A stretch of 8,195 bases of DNA, taken from Phosphoribacter sp964558825. GTDB lineage: Bacteria; Actinomycetota; Actinomycetes; Actinomycetales; Dermatophilaceae. The position numbers and the translations under genes are program-made. The stretch is taken from NCBI GenBank assembly GCA_964558825.1, contig CAZLGB010000157.1, positions 1 through 8,195 on the forward strand, read 5' to 3'. The notes under the pieces were generated by a model. That model made no database searches and had not been told where the DNA came from. It was given only the letters and a program-made list of their open reading frames with translations. How positions within the stretch are numbered: position 1 is the stretch's first letter; each line of letters opens with the position of its first letter. Shown in pieces: positions 1 to 7,213 of the stretch.

Positions 1-65
1 TGCCGGTGAGGCGTGCCGGTGAGGCGTGCCGGCGAGGCGCGCCGGCGGGGCGCGCCGGCGGGGCA
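1..65. repeat. 13-bp tandem repeat, five copies
   Basis: Five head-to-tail 13-bp units fill bases 1-65. Units 1 and 2 (1-13, 14-26) are identical, TGCCGGTGAGGCG. Unit 3 (27-39) differs by one T-to-C change. Units 4 and 5 (40-52, 53-65) share a further-diverged form, CGCCGGCGGGGCG, apart from the last base. The gradient from identical to diverged copies suggests a growing array that probably continues left of the window. It ends 3 bp from the stop codon of the minus-strand iorB gene, so it lies in that transcript's 3' region. No function can be assigned. Confidence 0.9.
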
Positions 66-68
66 GGC

Positions 69-686
69 TCAGGCGCTGGCGAGCATCTCGGCCCGGCCTG
101 CGGCGAAGGCCCGGTGGTTGATCTCCAGGTGCGCCGCCTTCACCCGCCGGTCCAGCACCGCCGCCCAGTCCGCCTCAAGCAACCCCAGCAGTGTCGACAG
201 CGCTCCCAGGAGCACGACATTGGCCACATTCTTGTTGCCCAGCTCCGCGGCCACCCGCGCCCCGTGGACCCACACGAGGTGCTGGCCCGAGCCGGCATAC
301 GCCGCCTCGATCTCCTCGGTCGCCGGATAGTGCGCGCCGCCGGTGATGACGGTGATCGGCTCGATCGCGTGCTCGTTGACGATGACGGTGCCGCCGGGGC
401 GCAGCAGCGCGGCATACCGCGCGGCCTCCATCTTCTCGAAGGCGACGAGCACGTCGGCGCCACCCACGGGGATGATCGGCGAGTGCACGACCGGCGCCCA
501 GCGCACGTGCGAGACCACGCTGCCCCCGCGCTGGGACATGCCGTGGACCTCGGCCTTCTTGACGTCATAGCCGGCGCGCAAGCCGAGCTCGGCGAGCACA
601 TTGCTCGCGAGGATCGTCCCCTGGCCGCCGACGCCGACGAGGACGAGATCGATGCGCTCCGGTGGCGCGAGGACGGCGTCAGACAT
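69..686 (-). CDS. iorB: indolepyruvate:ferredoxin oxidoreductase, beta subunit
   Basis: A protein of 205 aa, the usual size for IorB, the small subunit of the cytoplasmic enzyme that converts indolepyruvate (and related aryl pyruvates) plus CoA and oxidised ferredoxin into aryl-acetyl-CoA, CO2 and reduced ferredoxin. It belongs to the gamma-type domain family of 2-oxoacid:ferredoxin oxidoreductases. Visible hallmarks are the glycine-rich GVGGQGT at residues 18-24 and the conserved block KKAEVHGMSQRGGSVVSHVR at 43-62, which is close to diagnostic for IorB. The reading frame stays open upstream, but the ATG at 686 is preferred: an AGGTGG ribosome site sits 6 nt upstream and the family motif begins at the expected distance. 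The start overlaps the end of iorA by 8 nt (ATGTCTGA), indicating translational coupling and a 1:1 complex. The stop codon is followed almost at once by a tandem repeat. Confidence 0.93.
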   Translation of the reverse strand: MSDAVLAPPERIDLVLVGVGGQGTILASNVLAELGLRAGYDVKKAEVHGMSQRGGSVVSHVRWAPVVHSPIIPVGGADVLVAFEKMEAARYAALLRPGGTVIVNEHAIEPITVITGGAHYPATEEIEAAYAGSGQHLVWVHGARVAAELGNKNVANVVLLGALSTLLGLLEADWAAVLDRRVKAAHLEINHRAFAAGRAEMLASA

Positions 687-2697
687 GGGCCGCCACCTGC
701 TCGCGGAAGAGGATCGCGTCGCGCGGGCAGACCTGAGCGCAGATCTCGCACCCGGTGCACAGCACCGGATCGATGACGGCGAGCGGCCGGTGGGTGCGCT
801 CGTCGAGGTCGTCGGACTTAAGGATCGCCGGGCAGCCGATGCGGAAGCAGATCGTGCACCCGTTGCAGTTGTCGTTGACCGACAGCGGGAGGTATGCCGC
901 CTTGGCCGTCGGCAGCAGCGCGCACTCCTGCTTGGTGATGAGCACCGCCGGGCCATCCTCCTTGAGCCACGTCTTCAGTTGTGTCTCAAGGGCTTTGACG
1001 TCATAGGAGGGGATCGTCACGACCTTGTCGTCGGGGAAGCCCAGCGCCCGCACGACCCGCTCGATGTCGATCTCGACGGTCTGCTGGCGCTGCAGGGTGT
1101 GGCCGCTGCCGGGGTTGTCCTGGTGGCCGGTCATGCCGGTGATCCGGTTGTCCATGATGACCGTGACGACATTGCTGCGGTTGTAGAGGACGTTGACGAG
1201 CGCCGGGATGCCGCTGTGGAAGAAGGTCGAGTCGCCGATGACCGCGACATGGCGCCCGCCGTCGCCCGCCTGCGCACCACCGTGCGCGACCCCGATGCTC
1301 GCCCCCATGCAGCCCGCGGTGTGCAGCGCGTCGAGTGGCTTGCTCATCCCCAGCGTGTAGCACCCGATGTCGCCGTTGACGGTGACCCCGAGCTTGTGCA
1401 GGACGTAGAAGGACGAGCGGTGCGGGCACCCCGGGCAGAGGATCGGCGGTCGCGGCGCGATGTCGAGCACCGGCAGCGTATGCCGTGCCGCGAGACCGTT
1501 TCCCGGCTCGCCCCCTGCGGGAGCCTTGGTTCCCAGATCACCCCCTGCTGCGGGAGCGATCTTTCCCGGCTGGCCGGCCGCTGCCGGCGCCTCGTCGGAC
1601 ACTCCGTCGAGGGGCGCCCGGGCGGGGCTGGCCACGGGAGCCGAACCGACGGCATACCCCGGGGCGGCTGGGACGAGCTCGACCGCGAGATCGGGGAGCA
1701 AGCCCGCCGCGCGCGCAGCCGTGCGCACCGCAGCCGGGTCGAGCTCGCCCATGAGCGGGAAGACCGACTTGGTCTGCGGATAGACCGGCGCGACTGGCGG
1801 GGCATAGAGCGGGATCCCCATGAGCCGCAGCTGATCCTCGACGAAGGGGTCGAGCTCCTCGAGCACGATCACCGCATCCACCGATGCAGCAAAGGAGGCA
1901 ATCAGCTTGCGCGGCAACGGATAGACCATGCCGAGCTTGAGCGTGCTCGCCTCGGGGAAGACCTCGCGCGCATAGTGATAGGCGACGCCACTCGTGATGA
2001 TCCCCAGCTCGCGCCCACGCAGCTCGACCCGGTTGAGCGCGAAGGTCTCGGCGAAATCGCTGAGCGCCTCGATGCGCGCCTCGAGCACCGGTCGCCGGGC
2101 CCGCGCGTTGGCCGGCGCCATGTCGTATTTGGCGACGTTGCGGACATAGCTCGACGGCACGGGCATCGTGCGGCGCAGCTCCCCGACCTCCACCGGCGAG
2201 CTCGTGTGGCAGACCCGGGTCGTCGTGCGCAGCAGCACCGGAGTGTCGAAACGCTCGCTGATGTCGAAGCCGGCGATGACCAGGTCGCGGCTGTCCTGCG
2301 CATCGGTCGGGTCGAGGCAGGGCACCCGAGCCCAGCGAGCGAAGTGGCGGTTGTCCTGCTCGTTCTGCGAGGAGTGCAGCGAAGGGTCGTCGGCCGAGAC
2401 GATCACCAGCCCCGCCTCGATGCCGGTCATCGACACCGACCAGAAGGAGTCGGCCGCGACGTTGAGGCCGACATGCTTCATCGTCGCGAAGGCGCGCCGC
2501 CCGGCATACGCCGCGCCGATGGCGACGTCGAGGGCGACCTTCTCATTGGGCGACCACTCGGCATACACGTCGGGATAGGGCGCGAAGGACTCGAGGATCT
2601 CGGTGCTCGGCGTGCCCGGATAACCCGCGCCGACGACCGCCCCCGCCTCCCACGCGCCGCGAGCCAGCGCCTCGTTGCCGGACAGCAGTCGTCTCAT
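679..2697 (-). CDS. iorA: indolepyruvate:ferredoxin oxidoreductase, alpha subunit
   Basis: A protein of 672 aa, the catalytic TPP and iron-sulfur subunit of the IorAB 2-oxoacid:ferredoxin oxidoreductase used in aromatic amino-acid breakdown. Domains in order: an N-terminal pyruvate:ferredoxin-oxidoreductase-like domain with GYPGTPSTEI near residue 25, MKHVGLNVAAD and DDPSLHSSQNEQD; an Ala/Pro/Gly-rich linker at about 345-410; the TPP-binding domain starting at CPGCPHR near 420, with GDIGCYTLG and the cofactor motif GDSTFFHSG near 490; and a C-terminal two-cluster ferredoxin domain. The first cluster motif, near 608-619, is CNGCTICFRIGC (CxxCxxCxxxxC, a spacing I recall from other IorA proteins). 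The second, near 645-656, is the ordinary CTGCEICAQVCP. The ATG at 2697 is chosen because GAGGAGGA lies 6 nt upstream and the protein then begins MRRLLSGNEALARG as in the family; an in-frame ATG at 2769 would add an unrelated leader. The linker contains three 11-residue repeats. Transcribed with iorB and away from the antiporter gene. Confidence 0.95.
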   Translation of the reverse strand: MRRLLSGNEALARGAWEAGAVVGAGYPGTPSTEILESFAPYPDVYAEWSPNEKVALDVAIGAAYAGRRAFATMKHVGLNVAADSFWSVSMTGIEAGLVIVSADDPSLHSSQNEQDNRHFARWARVPCLDPTDAQDSRDLVIAGFDISERFDTPVLLRTTTRVCHTSSPVEVGELRRTMPVPSSYVRNVAKYDMAPANARARRPVLEARIEALSDFAETFALNRVELRGRELGIITSGVAYHYAREVFPEASTLKLGMVYPLPRKLIASFAASVDAVIVLEELDPFVEDQLRLMGIPLYAPPVAPVYPQTKSVFPLMGELDPAAVRTAARAAGLLPDLAVELVPAAPGYAVGSAPVASPARAPLDGVSDEAPAAAGQPGKIAPAAGGDLGTKAPAGGEPGNGLAARHTLPVLDIAPRPPILCPGCPHRSSFYVLHKLGVTVNGDIGCYTLGMSKPLDALHTAGCMGASIGVAHGGAQAGDGGRHVAVIGDSTFFHSGIPALVNVLYNRSNVVTVIMDNRITGMTGHQDNPGSGHTLQRQQTVEIDIERVVRALGFPDDKVVTIPSYDVKALETQLKTWLKEDGPAVLITKQECALLPTAKAAYLPLSVNDNCNGCTICFRIGCPAILKSDDLDERTHRPLAVIDPVLCTGCEICAQVCPRDAILFREQVAAHV
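1495..1590 (-). repeat. three 33/33/30-bp repeats coding the IorA linker
   Basis: Within iorA (residues about 370-401) three adjacent units read APAAAGQPGKI, APAAGGDLGTK and APAGGEPGNG. Each is a proline/alanine head followed by a glycine-rich tail. At the DNA level the units share TTCCC(A/G)G and a CCCCCTGC(TGC)GGGAGC core. They lie in the low-complexity linker between the N-terminal domain and the TPP-binding domain, where length variation is likely tolerated. Confidence 0.8.
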
Positions 2698-2787
2698 CGC
2701 GGGTCCTCCTCGACCGGCCCGAGGATCGCCCGGGCGCTCATCGCTCCACGCTGCATCCGCCCGCGGCACCCGGCCAGTGCCTTTGGT

Positions 2788-2804
2788 CCCTGCCGGCCGC
2801 AGGG
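2788..2804. promoter_or_regulatory. inverted repeat in the iorA/antiporter divergent region
   Basis: CCCTGC-CGGCC-GCAGGG is a perfect 6-bp inverted repeat around a 5-bp centre, lying about 90 bp upstream of each divergent start. The position suits an operator or a small hairpin serving either promoter. In GC-rich DNA such short palindromes arise by chance, so this is tentative. A shorter one, GCTCG-C-CGAGC, lies at 2850-2860, just ahead of the antiporter's candidate -10 box. Confidence 0.25.
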
Positions 2805-2863
2805 GGTATGCCGTCGCGCCGGACGGTGAGAGCGCGCGGGCGTTGGGGGGCTCGCCGAGCGGT

Positions 2864-2869
2864 TAGCCT
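2864..2869 (+). promoter_or_regulatory. candidate -10 box for a leaderless antiporter mRNA
   Basis: TAGCCT fits the actinobacterial -10 consensus TANNNT and ends 7 bp before the ATG at 2877, which would place transcription start on the A of the start codon. There is no convincing Shine-Dalgarno sequence in front of this ATG, as expected for a leaderless transcript, which is common in Actinomycetota. A weak -35-like GTTGGG lies around 2842-2847, near normal spacing. Seen: the hexamer, its spacing and the absence of an SD. Inferred: leaderless transcription. Confidence 0.45.
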
Positions 2870-2876
2870 GCCGCCC

Positions 2877-4733
2877 ATGGAGATCGCCACCCTCATCGTC
2901 GGCCTGGCCCTCGTCGTGCTGGCGGGGACGGCGCTGGGCGAGCGGTGGCGTTTCCCGGCACCCTTGCTGCTCATCGTCGTCGGGGTCGCGGCGTCCTATC
3001 TGCCCTTCATGCCCGAGGTCGAGCTGCACCCGGAGCTCGTCCTCATCGGCCTGCTGCCGCCGCTGCTCTATGCCGCCGCCCTGCAGACCTCGCTCGTCGA
3101 CTTCGCCGCCAACCGGGGGCCGATCCTGTTGTTGTCGGTCGGTCTGGTCGTCGCGACCACGGCGACCGTCGCCGCCGCCGTGTATGCCGTGCTCCCCGAC
3201 CTCGGCTGGCCCGCGGCCTTCGCGATCGGGGCCGTCGTCGCTCCACCCGATGCCGTCGCCGCGACCGCGATTGCCCGCCGGATCGGGCTGCCGCGTCGCG
3301 TGGTGACCATCCTCGAGGGCGAGTCGCTGCTCAACGACGCGACGGCGCTCGTGGCCCTGCGCACGGCGATCGCCGCGGTGGCCGGGGGAGTGTCGGCCGC
3401 CGAGATCGGGCGCGACTTCGTCGTCGCGGCCGGGGGCGGGGTGCTCGTCGGGCTCGTCGTCTTCATGCTCGTCGCGGCGGTGCGCAAGCGGGTGCACGAC
3501 CCGCTGCTCGACACGGGGATCTCCTTCGTCACGCCGTTCGCGGCTTACCTGCCGGCCGAGCAGGTGCACGCCTCCGGGGTCATCGCCGTCGTCGTCGCGG
3601 GGCTGCTGCTCGGGCACAAGGCACCGATCGTGCAGACGGCCCAGTCGCGCATCACCGAGCGGATCACCTGGGCCAGCTTGGCCTTCCTCCTGGAAAACAC
3701 TGTCTTCCTGCTCATCGGCCTGCAGGCACGCCGGCTCATCACCGACGTCCTCGACGGAGACATCGGGCTCGGTGGTGTCGTGCTCGTCTGCGTCGTCGCC
3801 CTCGTCGTCGTCATCGCGACGAGACTCGCGTGGGTCTTTGCCACGCGCCTGCTGCTCGTCACGCGGCGACGCGAGCCGGCCCTGAGTGCGGGGGAGACCT
3901 TCGTCGTCGGGTGGGCAGGGATGCGCGGAGTCGTCACACTGGCCGCAGCCTTCATCATCCCGACGACGACCCCGCACCGCCCGGTCCTGCTGCTGCTGGC
4001 CTTCGCGGTCGTGGCCGGGACGCTGTTCTTCCAGGGGCTGAGCCTGCCGTGGGTCACCCGCCGGCTGCGGGTGCCCTCACCCGACCCGGCCGTCGACGCG
4101 CTGGCCCGGGCGACCCTGCTGCAGCAGGCGACCAAGGCGGGCTTCGTGCGGCTCGACGAGGTGAGTGAGGGGCTGGACGACCACGGGGTGGTCGAGGTCA
4201 TCCGGGCGCGCCTCGAGCAGCGCAGCTTCGCCGCGTGGGAGCGGCTCGGCACCCGTGCCGACGCCGAGACACCCTCGGAGCTCTATGCCCGGCTGCGTGG
4301 CGAGATGATCGAGTCCGAGCGGGCCCGGGTGCTGCAGATCCGCAGCGAGGGTCAGGTGCCCGCCGATGTCGTGCGCGAGGTGCTCGGGATGCTCGACATC
4401 GAGGAGTCCATGCTCGACGCCGGAGAGGCCGAGCGATCGACGATCCGCAGCGCCGCCGCGACCGAGCTGGTCGGGCGCGACGGCTGTGACGACCTCGAGG
4501 CGCACCCGGCACGGCATACCCGATCCGATCCGGCATGCGAGCGGTGCCTCGCCGAGGGGACCACGTGGGTGGCCCTGCGCGAGTGCCTCGACTGTGGGCA
4601 CATCGGGTGCTGTGACTCGTCGGTGGGGCGACACGCGACCGGGCACTTCCACGAGACCCAGCACCCGGTCATGCAGTCGGCCGAGCCGGGCGAGGCGTGG
4701 CGCTGGTGCTACATCCACCACGCGACCGGTTGA
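2877..4733 (+). CDS. CPA1-family cation/proton antiporter with C-terminal UBP-type zinc finger
   Basis: A protein of 618 aa. Residues 1 to about 400 form a polytopic membrane domain of roughly a dozen hydrophobic segments with CPA1 (NhaP/YjcE-type) hallmarks: GAVVAPPDAVAATAI near 118-132, GESLLNDAT near 148-156 (the ND pair expected in the ion-binding site of electroneutral exchangers) and VVGWAGMRGVVTLAAA near 344. Likely role: Na+ or K+ export in exchange for protons. Residues about 403-535 are hydrophilic and charged, probably cytoplasmic helices. Residues about 536-618 form a zf-UBP domain with C554-x2-C557, C570-x2-C573, C578/C579, H586, H590, H592, H596 and a closing WRWCYIHH. In eukaryotes this domain binds the free C-terminus of ubiquitin; its bacterial role is unknown to me. 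The start at 2877 is chosen because the membrane domain begins there; an ATG at 2808 would add an Arg-rich leader. The flavoprotein gene follows after 17 bp. Ion specificity cannot be read from the sequence. Confidence 0.9.
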   Translation: MEIATLIVGLALVVLAGTALGERWRFPAPLLLIVVGVAASYLPFMPEVELHPELVLIGLLPPLLYAAALQTSLVDFAANRGPILLLSVGLVVATTATVAAAVYAVLPDLGWPAAFAIGAVVAPPDAVAATAIARRIGLPRRVVTILEGESLLNDATALVALRTAIAAVAGGVSAAEIGRDFVVAAGGGVLVGLVVFMLVAAVRKRVHDPLLDTGISFVTPFAAYLPAEQVHASGVIAVVVAGLLLGHKAPIVQTAQSRITERITWASLAFLLENTVFLLIGLQARRLITDVLDGDIGLGGVVLVCVVALVVVIATRLAWVFATRLLLVTRRREPALSAGETFVVGWAGMRGVVTLAAAFIIPTTTPHRPVLLLLAFAVVAGTLFFQGLSLPWVTRRLRVPSPDPAVDALARATLLQQATKAGFVRLDEVSEGLDDHGVVEVIRARLEQRSFAAWERLGTRADAETPSELYARLRGEMIESERARVLQIRSEGQVPADVVREVLGMLDIEESMLDAGEAERSTIRSAAATELVGRDGCDDLEAHPARHTRSDPACERCLAEGTTWVALRECLDCGHIGCCDSSVGRHATGHFHETQHPVMQSAEPGEAWRWCYIHHATG

Positions 4734-4750
4734 CGGGTGAGGATGGGGGC

Positions 4751-6427
4751 ATGAGCGACCTGCGACCGGCGATCGTCCTCGTCGCGCCCGAGCACCGTGA
4801 GGTCCTCGAGAGCCAATTCGGGCGGTATGCCGCGGAATACGACCTGCGCAGCGTCGGCGGTCTGCTGGCCGCGAAGGCGCTCACGGCGCAATTGCACGAG
4901 GTCGGCGTGCCCGTGGCGCTTTTCGTCGTCGAGTCCCAGCTGCCCGACGCCGAGCCCATCCAGGCCGTGGCGGTGCTGCGCGCCGTCGAGCCGACCTCGC
5001 GTCGGATCATCGTCTCGCCGATGGGCCGCTTCGCCGCCGAGGGGCCGGCCCTGCGCGGGGGAATGGTCACCGGCAAATACGACGCCTTCCTGCTGCTGCC
5101 CCGGGGAGTGCGCGACGAGGAATTCCACAGTGCCGTCGTCGAATTGCTCAACGACTGGGGCTCGACCGTCGTCGCGCCCTCGCTTGAGGCGGTGCGTGTC
5201 GTCACGCCCGGTGACGAGCCGCTTACCCCGGCGCTCGTCGACTATTTGCACCGGGTCGGCGCGCCGGCCGGCGTCCACCATCCCGACAGCGAGATCGGTC
5301 GCGGGGTGGTCGAGCGCTTCGGCGGGCCGGGTGATCTGTGGCCGATCGTCGAGACGCTCGACGGGCAGATCGGGCACCTGGGCAGCGTCCGTGAGCTCGC
5401 CTCGCGGCTTTACGGCCGTCCCGACGACATCGACGTCACGGAGGTCATCGACTTCGCCATCGTCGGTGCCGGTCCCGCCGGTCTCGCCGCGAGTGTGTAT
5501 GCCGCGAGCGAGGGCCTCTCGACGGTGACGATCGAGGCCGAGGCGATCGGCGGGCAGGCGGGCACCAGCTCGATGATCCGCAACTACCTGGGCTTCCCGC
5601 GGGGGATCTCGGGGATGCGGCTGGCGCAGCGCGCGCGTAACCAGGCCATCCGCTTTGGCACGCGCTTCTTCACCGGGTGGCCGGTCGGGCAGCTGGTCAT
5701 CGGGTCGGCCGACGAGCCGCACCGGCTGTGCACCGAGGGCGGTGACGTGCGCGCCTGGGCGGTCCTGCTGGCGCCCGGGGTCACCTATCGGCGGCTGGGC
5801 ATCGATGCTGTCGAAGCGCTCGTCGGGCACGGCGTCTTCTATGGCGCAGCGATGACCGCCGCGGCCGAGGTCGCCGGTCAGGATGTCGTCGTCGTCGGCG
5901 GGGGCAACTCCGCAGGGCAGGCCGCCGTGCACCTGGCGCGCTTCGCCCGCTCGGTGACGATCCTCGTGCGTCGGCCAGACCTCGCCAGCACGATGTCGGC
6001 CTATCTCGTCAACGAGATCCGCTACAACCCGCGGATCTCGGTCCGCGGCGACGCGCGGATCGTCGACGGGGGAGCCGACGAGGGCCGGCTCGCCTGGCTC
6101 ACCGTCGAGGATGTCCGCTCGGGCGCGCTCGAGCAGCTGCCGGCGCGCGGGCTCTTCCTGCTGCTCGGGGCGGTGCCGCAGGTCGACTGGCTGCCCGAGG
6201 CCATCGCCCGCGACGAGCAGGGCTTCGTCCTGACCGGGCGCGACGTGCCCCGGTCGGCGTGGGCCGGGGACCGGCCGCCGGCCGAGCTGGCCACCACCGT
6301 CGCGGGGGTCTTCGCCGCCGGAGACATCCGGGCTGGGTCGATGAAGCGGGTCGCCTCGGCCACCGGTGAGGGTGCCTCGGCGGTGTCGCTCGTGCACGGC
6401 TGGCTGGACACGGTCCGGCGCAGTTGA
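4751..6427 (+). CDS. fused degenerate receiver / thioredoxin-reductase-like FAD protein
   Basis: A protein of 558 aa of the type usually annotated as fused response regulator/thioredoxin-disulfide reductase. Residues 1 to about 135 have a receiver-like layout, but phosphorylation residues look lost: the beta-3 position reads LFVVESQLP with Glu61 where the phospho-Asp should be, the N-terminal acidic pair is replaced (VLVAPEH), and the usual lysine of the KPW motif is Leu116 in FLLLPRG. Residues about 145-225 resemble a thioredoxin/glutaredoxin-like domain without an obvious CxxC. Residues 235-558 form the two-dinucleotide-fold oxidoreductase: FAD motif GAGPAG at 239-244, GGQAGTSS, NAD(P)-site GGGNSAG at 383-389, and AAGD at 522-525. 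Where thioredoxin reductase has CxxC, this protein reads GVFYGAAM (361-368), so it cannot be a classical dithiol reductase. The ATG at 4751 has GGTGAGGA 7 nt upstream. Almost certainly cotranscribed with the antiporter. Substrate and partner are unknown. Confidence 0.9.
   Translation: MSDLRPAIVLVAPEHREVLESQFGRYAAEYDLRSVGGLLAAKALTAQLHEVGVPVALFVVESQLPDAEPIQAVAVLRAVEPTSRRIIVSPMGRFAAEGPALRGGMVTGKYDAFLLLPRGVRDEEFHSAVVELLNDWGSTVVAPSLEAVRVVTPGDEPLTPALVDYLHRVGAPAGVHHPDSEIGRGVVERFGGPGDLWPIVETLDGQIGHLGSVRELASRLYGRPDDIDVTEVIDFAIVGAGPAGLAASVYAASEGLSTVTIEAEAIGGQAGTSSMIRNYLGFPRGISGMRLAQRARNQAIRFGTRFFTGWPVGQLVIGSADEPHRLCTEGGDVRAWAVLLAPGVTYRRLGIDAVEALVGHGVFYGAAMTAAAEVAGQDVVVVGGGNSAGQAAVHLARFARSVTILVRRPDLASTMSAYLVNEIRYNPRISVRGDARIVDGGADEGRLAWLTVEDVRSGALEQLPARGLFLLLGAVPQVDWLPEAIARDEQGFVLTGRDVPRSAWAGDRPPAELATTVAGVFAAGDIRAGSMKRVASATGEGASAVSLVHGWLDTVRRS
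5269..5309 (+). repeat. 41-bp repeat, copy A (inside flavoprotein gene)
   Basis: This segment matches bases 7918-7958 at 40 of 41 positions, in the same orientation. Here it encodes the stretch around HHPDSEIGRG in the thioredoxin-like middle domain, in the normal reading frame and with no sign of an inserted length. It contains an imperfect inverted repeat (CCACC...GGTGG and CGACAG...CGGTCG) whose inner stem carries one mismatch compared with the other copy. Confidence 0.9.
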
Positions 6428-6439
6428 GCCGACCAGAAC

Positions 6440-6478
6440 GGCGCCCACAGCTCGTCCCTGGCACGAGCTGCGGGCGCC
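6440..6478. terminator. bidirectional hairpin terminator between convergent genes
   Basis: Two 16-nt arms (6440-6455 and 6463-6478) flank a 7-nt loop and pair at 15 of 16 positions. The odd pair is A-C in plus-strand RNA but G-U in minus-strand RNA, so the stem is fully paired when read from the DUF3145 side. It sits 12 bp past the flavoprotein stop and 29 bp past the DUF3145 stop. There is no real U tract, which is normal for high-GC Actinomycetota. Confidence 0.85.
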
Positions 6479-6507
6479 GCGGTCCCTGGAGGGGTCTGGG
6501 GGGGTGG

Positions 6508-7023
6508 TCAGCCCACCTTGTGCAGCCAGCGCACGGGGGCACCGTCACCGGCATACCTGAAGGGCTCGAGCTCGCGGTCCCACGGCGCGCCCATGAGGGC
6601 GTCGAGGGCGGCCGCGAGCGCGTGGCTGTCACCGGCATACTCCTGGACGGTCTCGCGCAGCCGGTCCTCGTTGACGACCGCGTCGCCGGCTGCGGAGGTC
6701 CACGTGTGGTGGATGCCGAGGCTGGGGGTGTAGGACCAGCGGGAGCCGTCGCAGCCGGGCGAGGGCTCCTCGGTGATCTCGTAGCGCAGGTTGTCCCAGC
6801 CGCGCAGCGCGCTGGCCAGGCGCGCGCCGAGGCCCGCCTCGCCGGACCACGAGAGCTCCGCGCGCACCATGCGGGCGCCGGCGCGCTGGATCGTCCAATC
6901 GAGGCGCACGGCCGAGCCGAGCACCGACTCGAGCGCCCAGGTGATGTGCGGGCACAACGCAGTGGGGGTCGAGTGAATGAACACGACCCCGCGCGTCACG
7001 GCCCTGGTGGGGGCGGCAGACAT
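6508..7023 (-). CDS. DUF3145 family protein
   Basis: A protein of 171 aa that I recognise as DUF3145, a family of unknown function that is widespread in Actinomycetota. Typical features are RGVVFIHSTPTALCPHITWAL at the N-terminus (about residues 11-31), the central RAELSW, and a C-terminal region ending PFRYAGDGAPVRWLHKVG. No signal peptide or membrane segment is seen, so a soluble cytoplasmic protein is likely. The ATG at 7023 is preferred over the in-frame ATG at 7059 because GGAAGGAA lies 6 nt upstream and the family motif starts about ten residues in. It is a single-gene unit: a terminator hairpin lies downstream at 6440-6478, and upstream, at 7214-7252, the terminator of the next minus-strand gene separates the two. 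No clear promoter hexamers are visible. I know of no established biochemical role. Confidence 0.85.
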   Translation of the reverse strand: MSAAPTRAVTRGVVFIHSTPTALCPHITWALESVLGSAVRLDWTIQRAGARMVRAELSWSGEAGLGARLASALRGWDNLRYEITEEPSPGCDGSRWSYTPSLGIHHTWTSAAGDAVVNEDRLRETVQEYAGDSHALAAALDALMGAPWDRELEPFRYAGDGAPVRWLHKVG

Positions 7024-7213
7024 CCGGTGTTCCTTCCGTGCGAGGGACGTCTTCCCCAACGTGCTCGCTCGTGGATCACTCGGATCAGGTATGCCGGCCG
7101 GTCACCCGCCCGTGTCGCGCTCGGGAGTGGTGTGGTCCTCGGGTGGCCCGCTGGTCGCGGAGCCGTGCGACGACTGCACCATCCGTCACGCAGCTGTCAT
7201 TGTGCCCCAAACG

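Noticed and set aside
1..65. CRISPR array
   Set aside because: The 13-bp units are directly adjacent with no spacers, so this is a plain tandem repeat.
601..2829. Plus-strand open frame of 742 codons opposite iorA
   Set aside because: It runs antisense to a certain gene, has Arg/Asp/Gly/His-rich low-complexity composition and no family resemblance. Such long shadow frames are usual opposite GC-rich genes.
2694..3977. Minus-strand open frame of 427 codons spanning the divergent promoter region and the antiporter
   Set aside because: Highly charged, DDE/RR-rich low-complexity translation opposite hydrophobic transmembrane codons; a mirror artefact.
4709..6448. Minus-strand open frame of 579 codons opposite the flavoprotein gene
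   Set aside because: Shadow of a well-supported gene; composition is Arg/Asp/Gly/Pro-rich with no recognisable domain or ribosome site.
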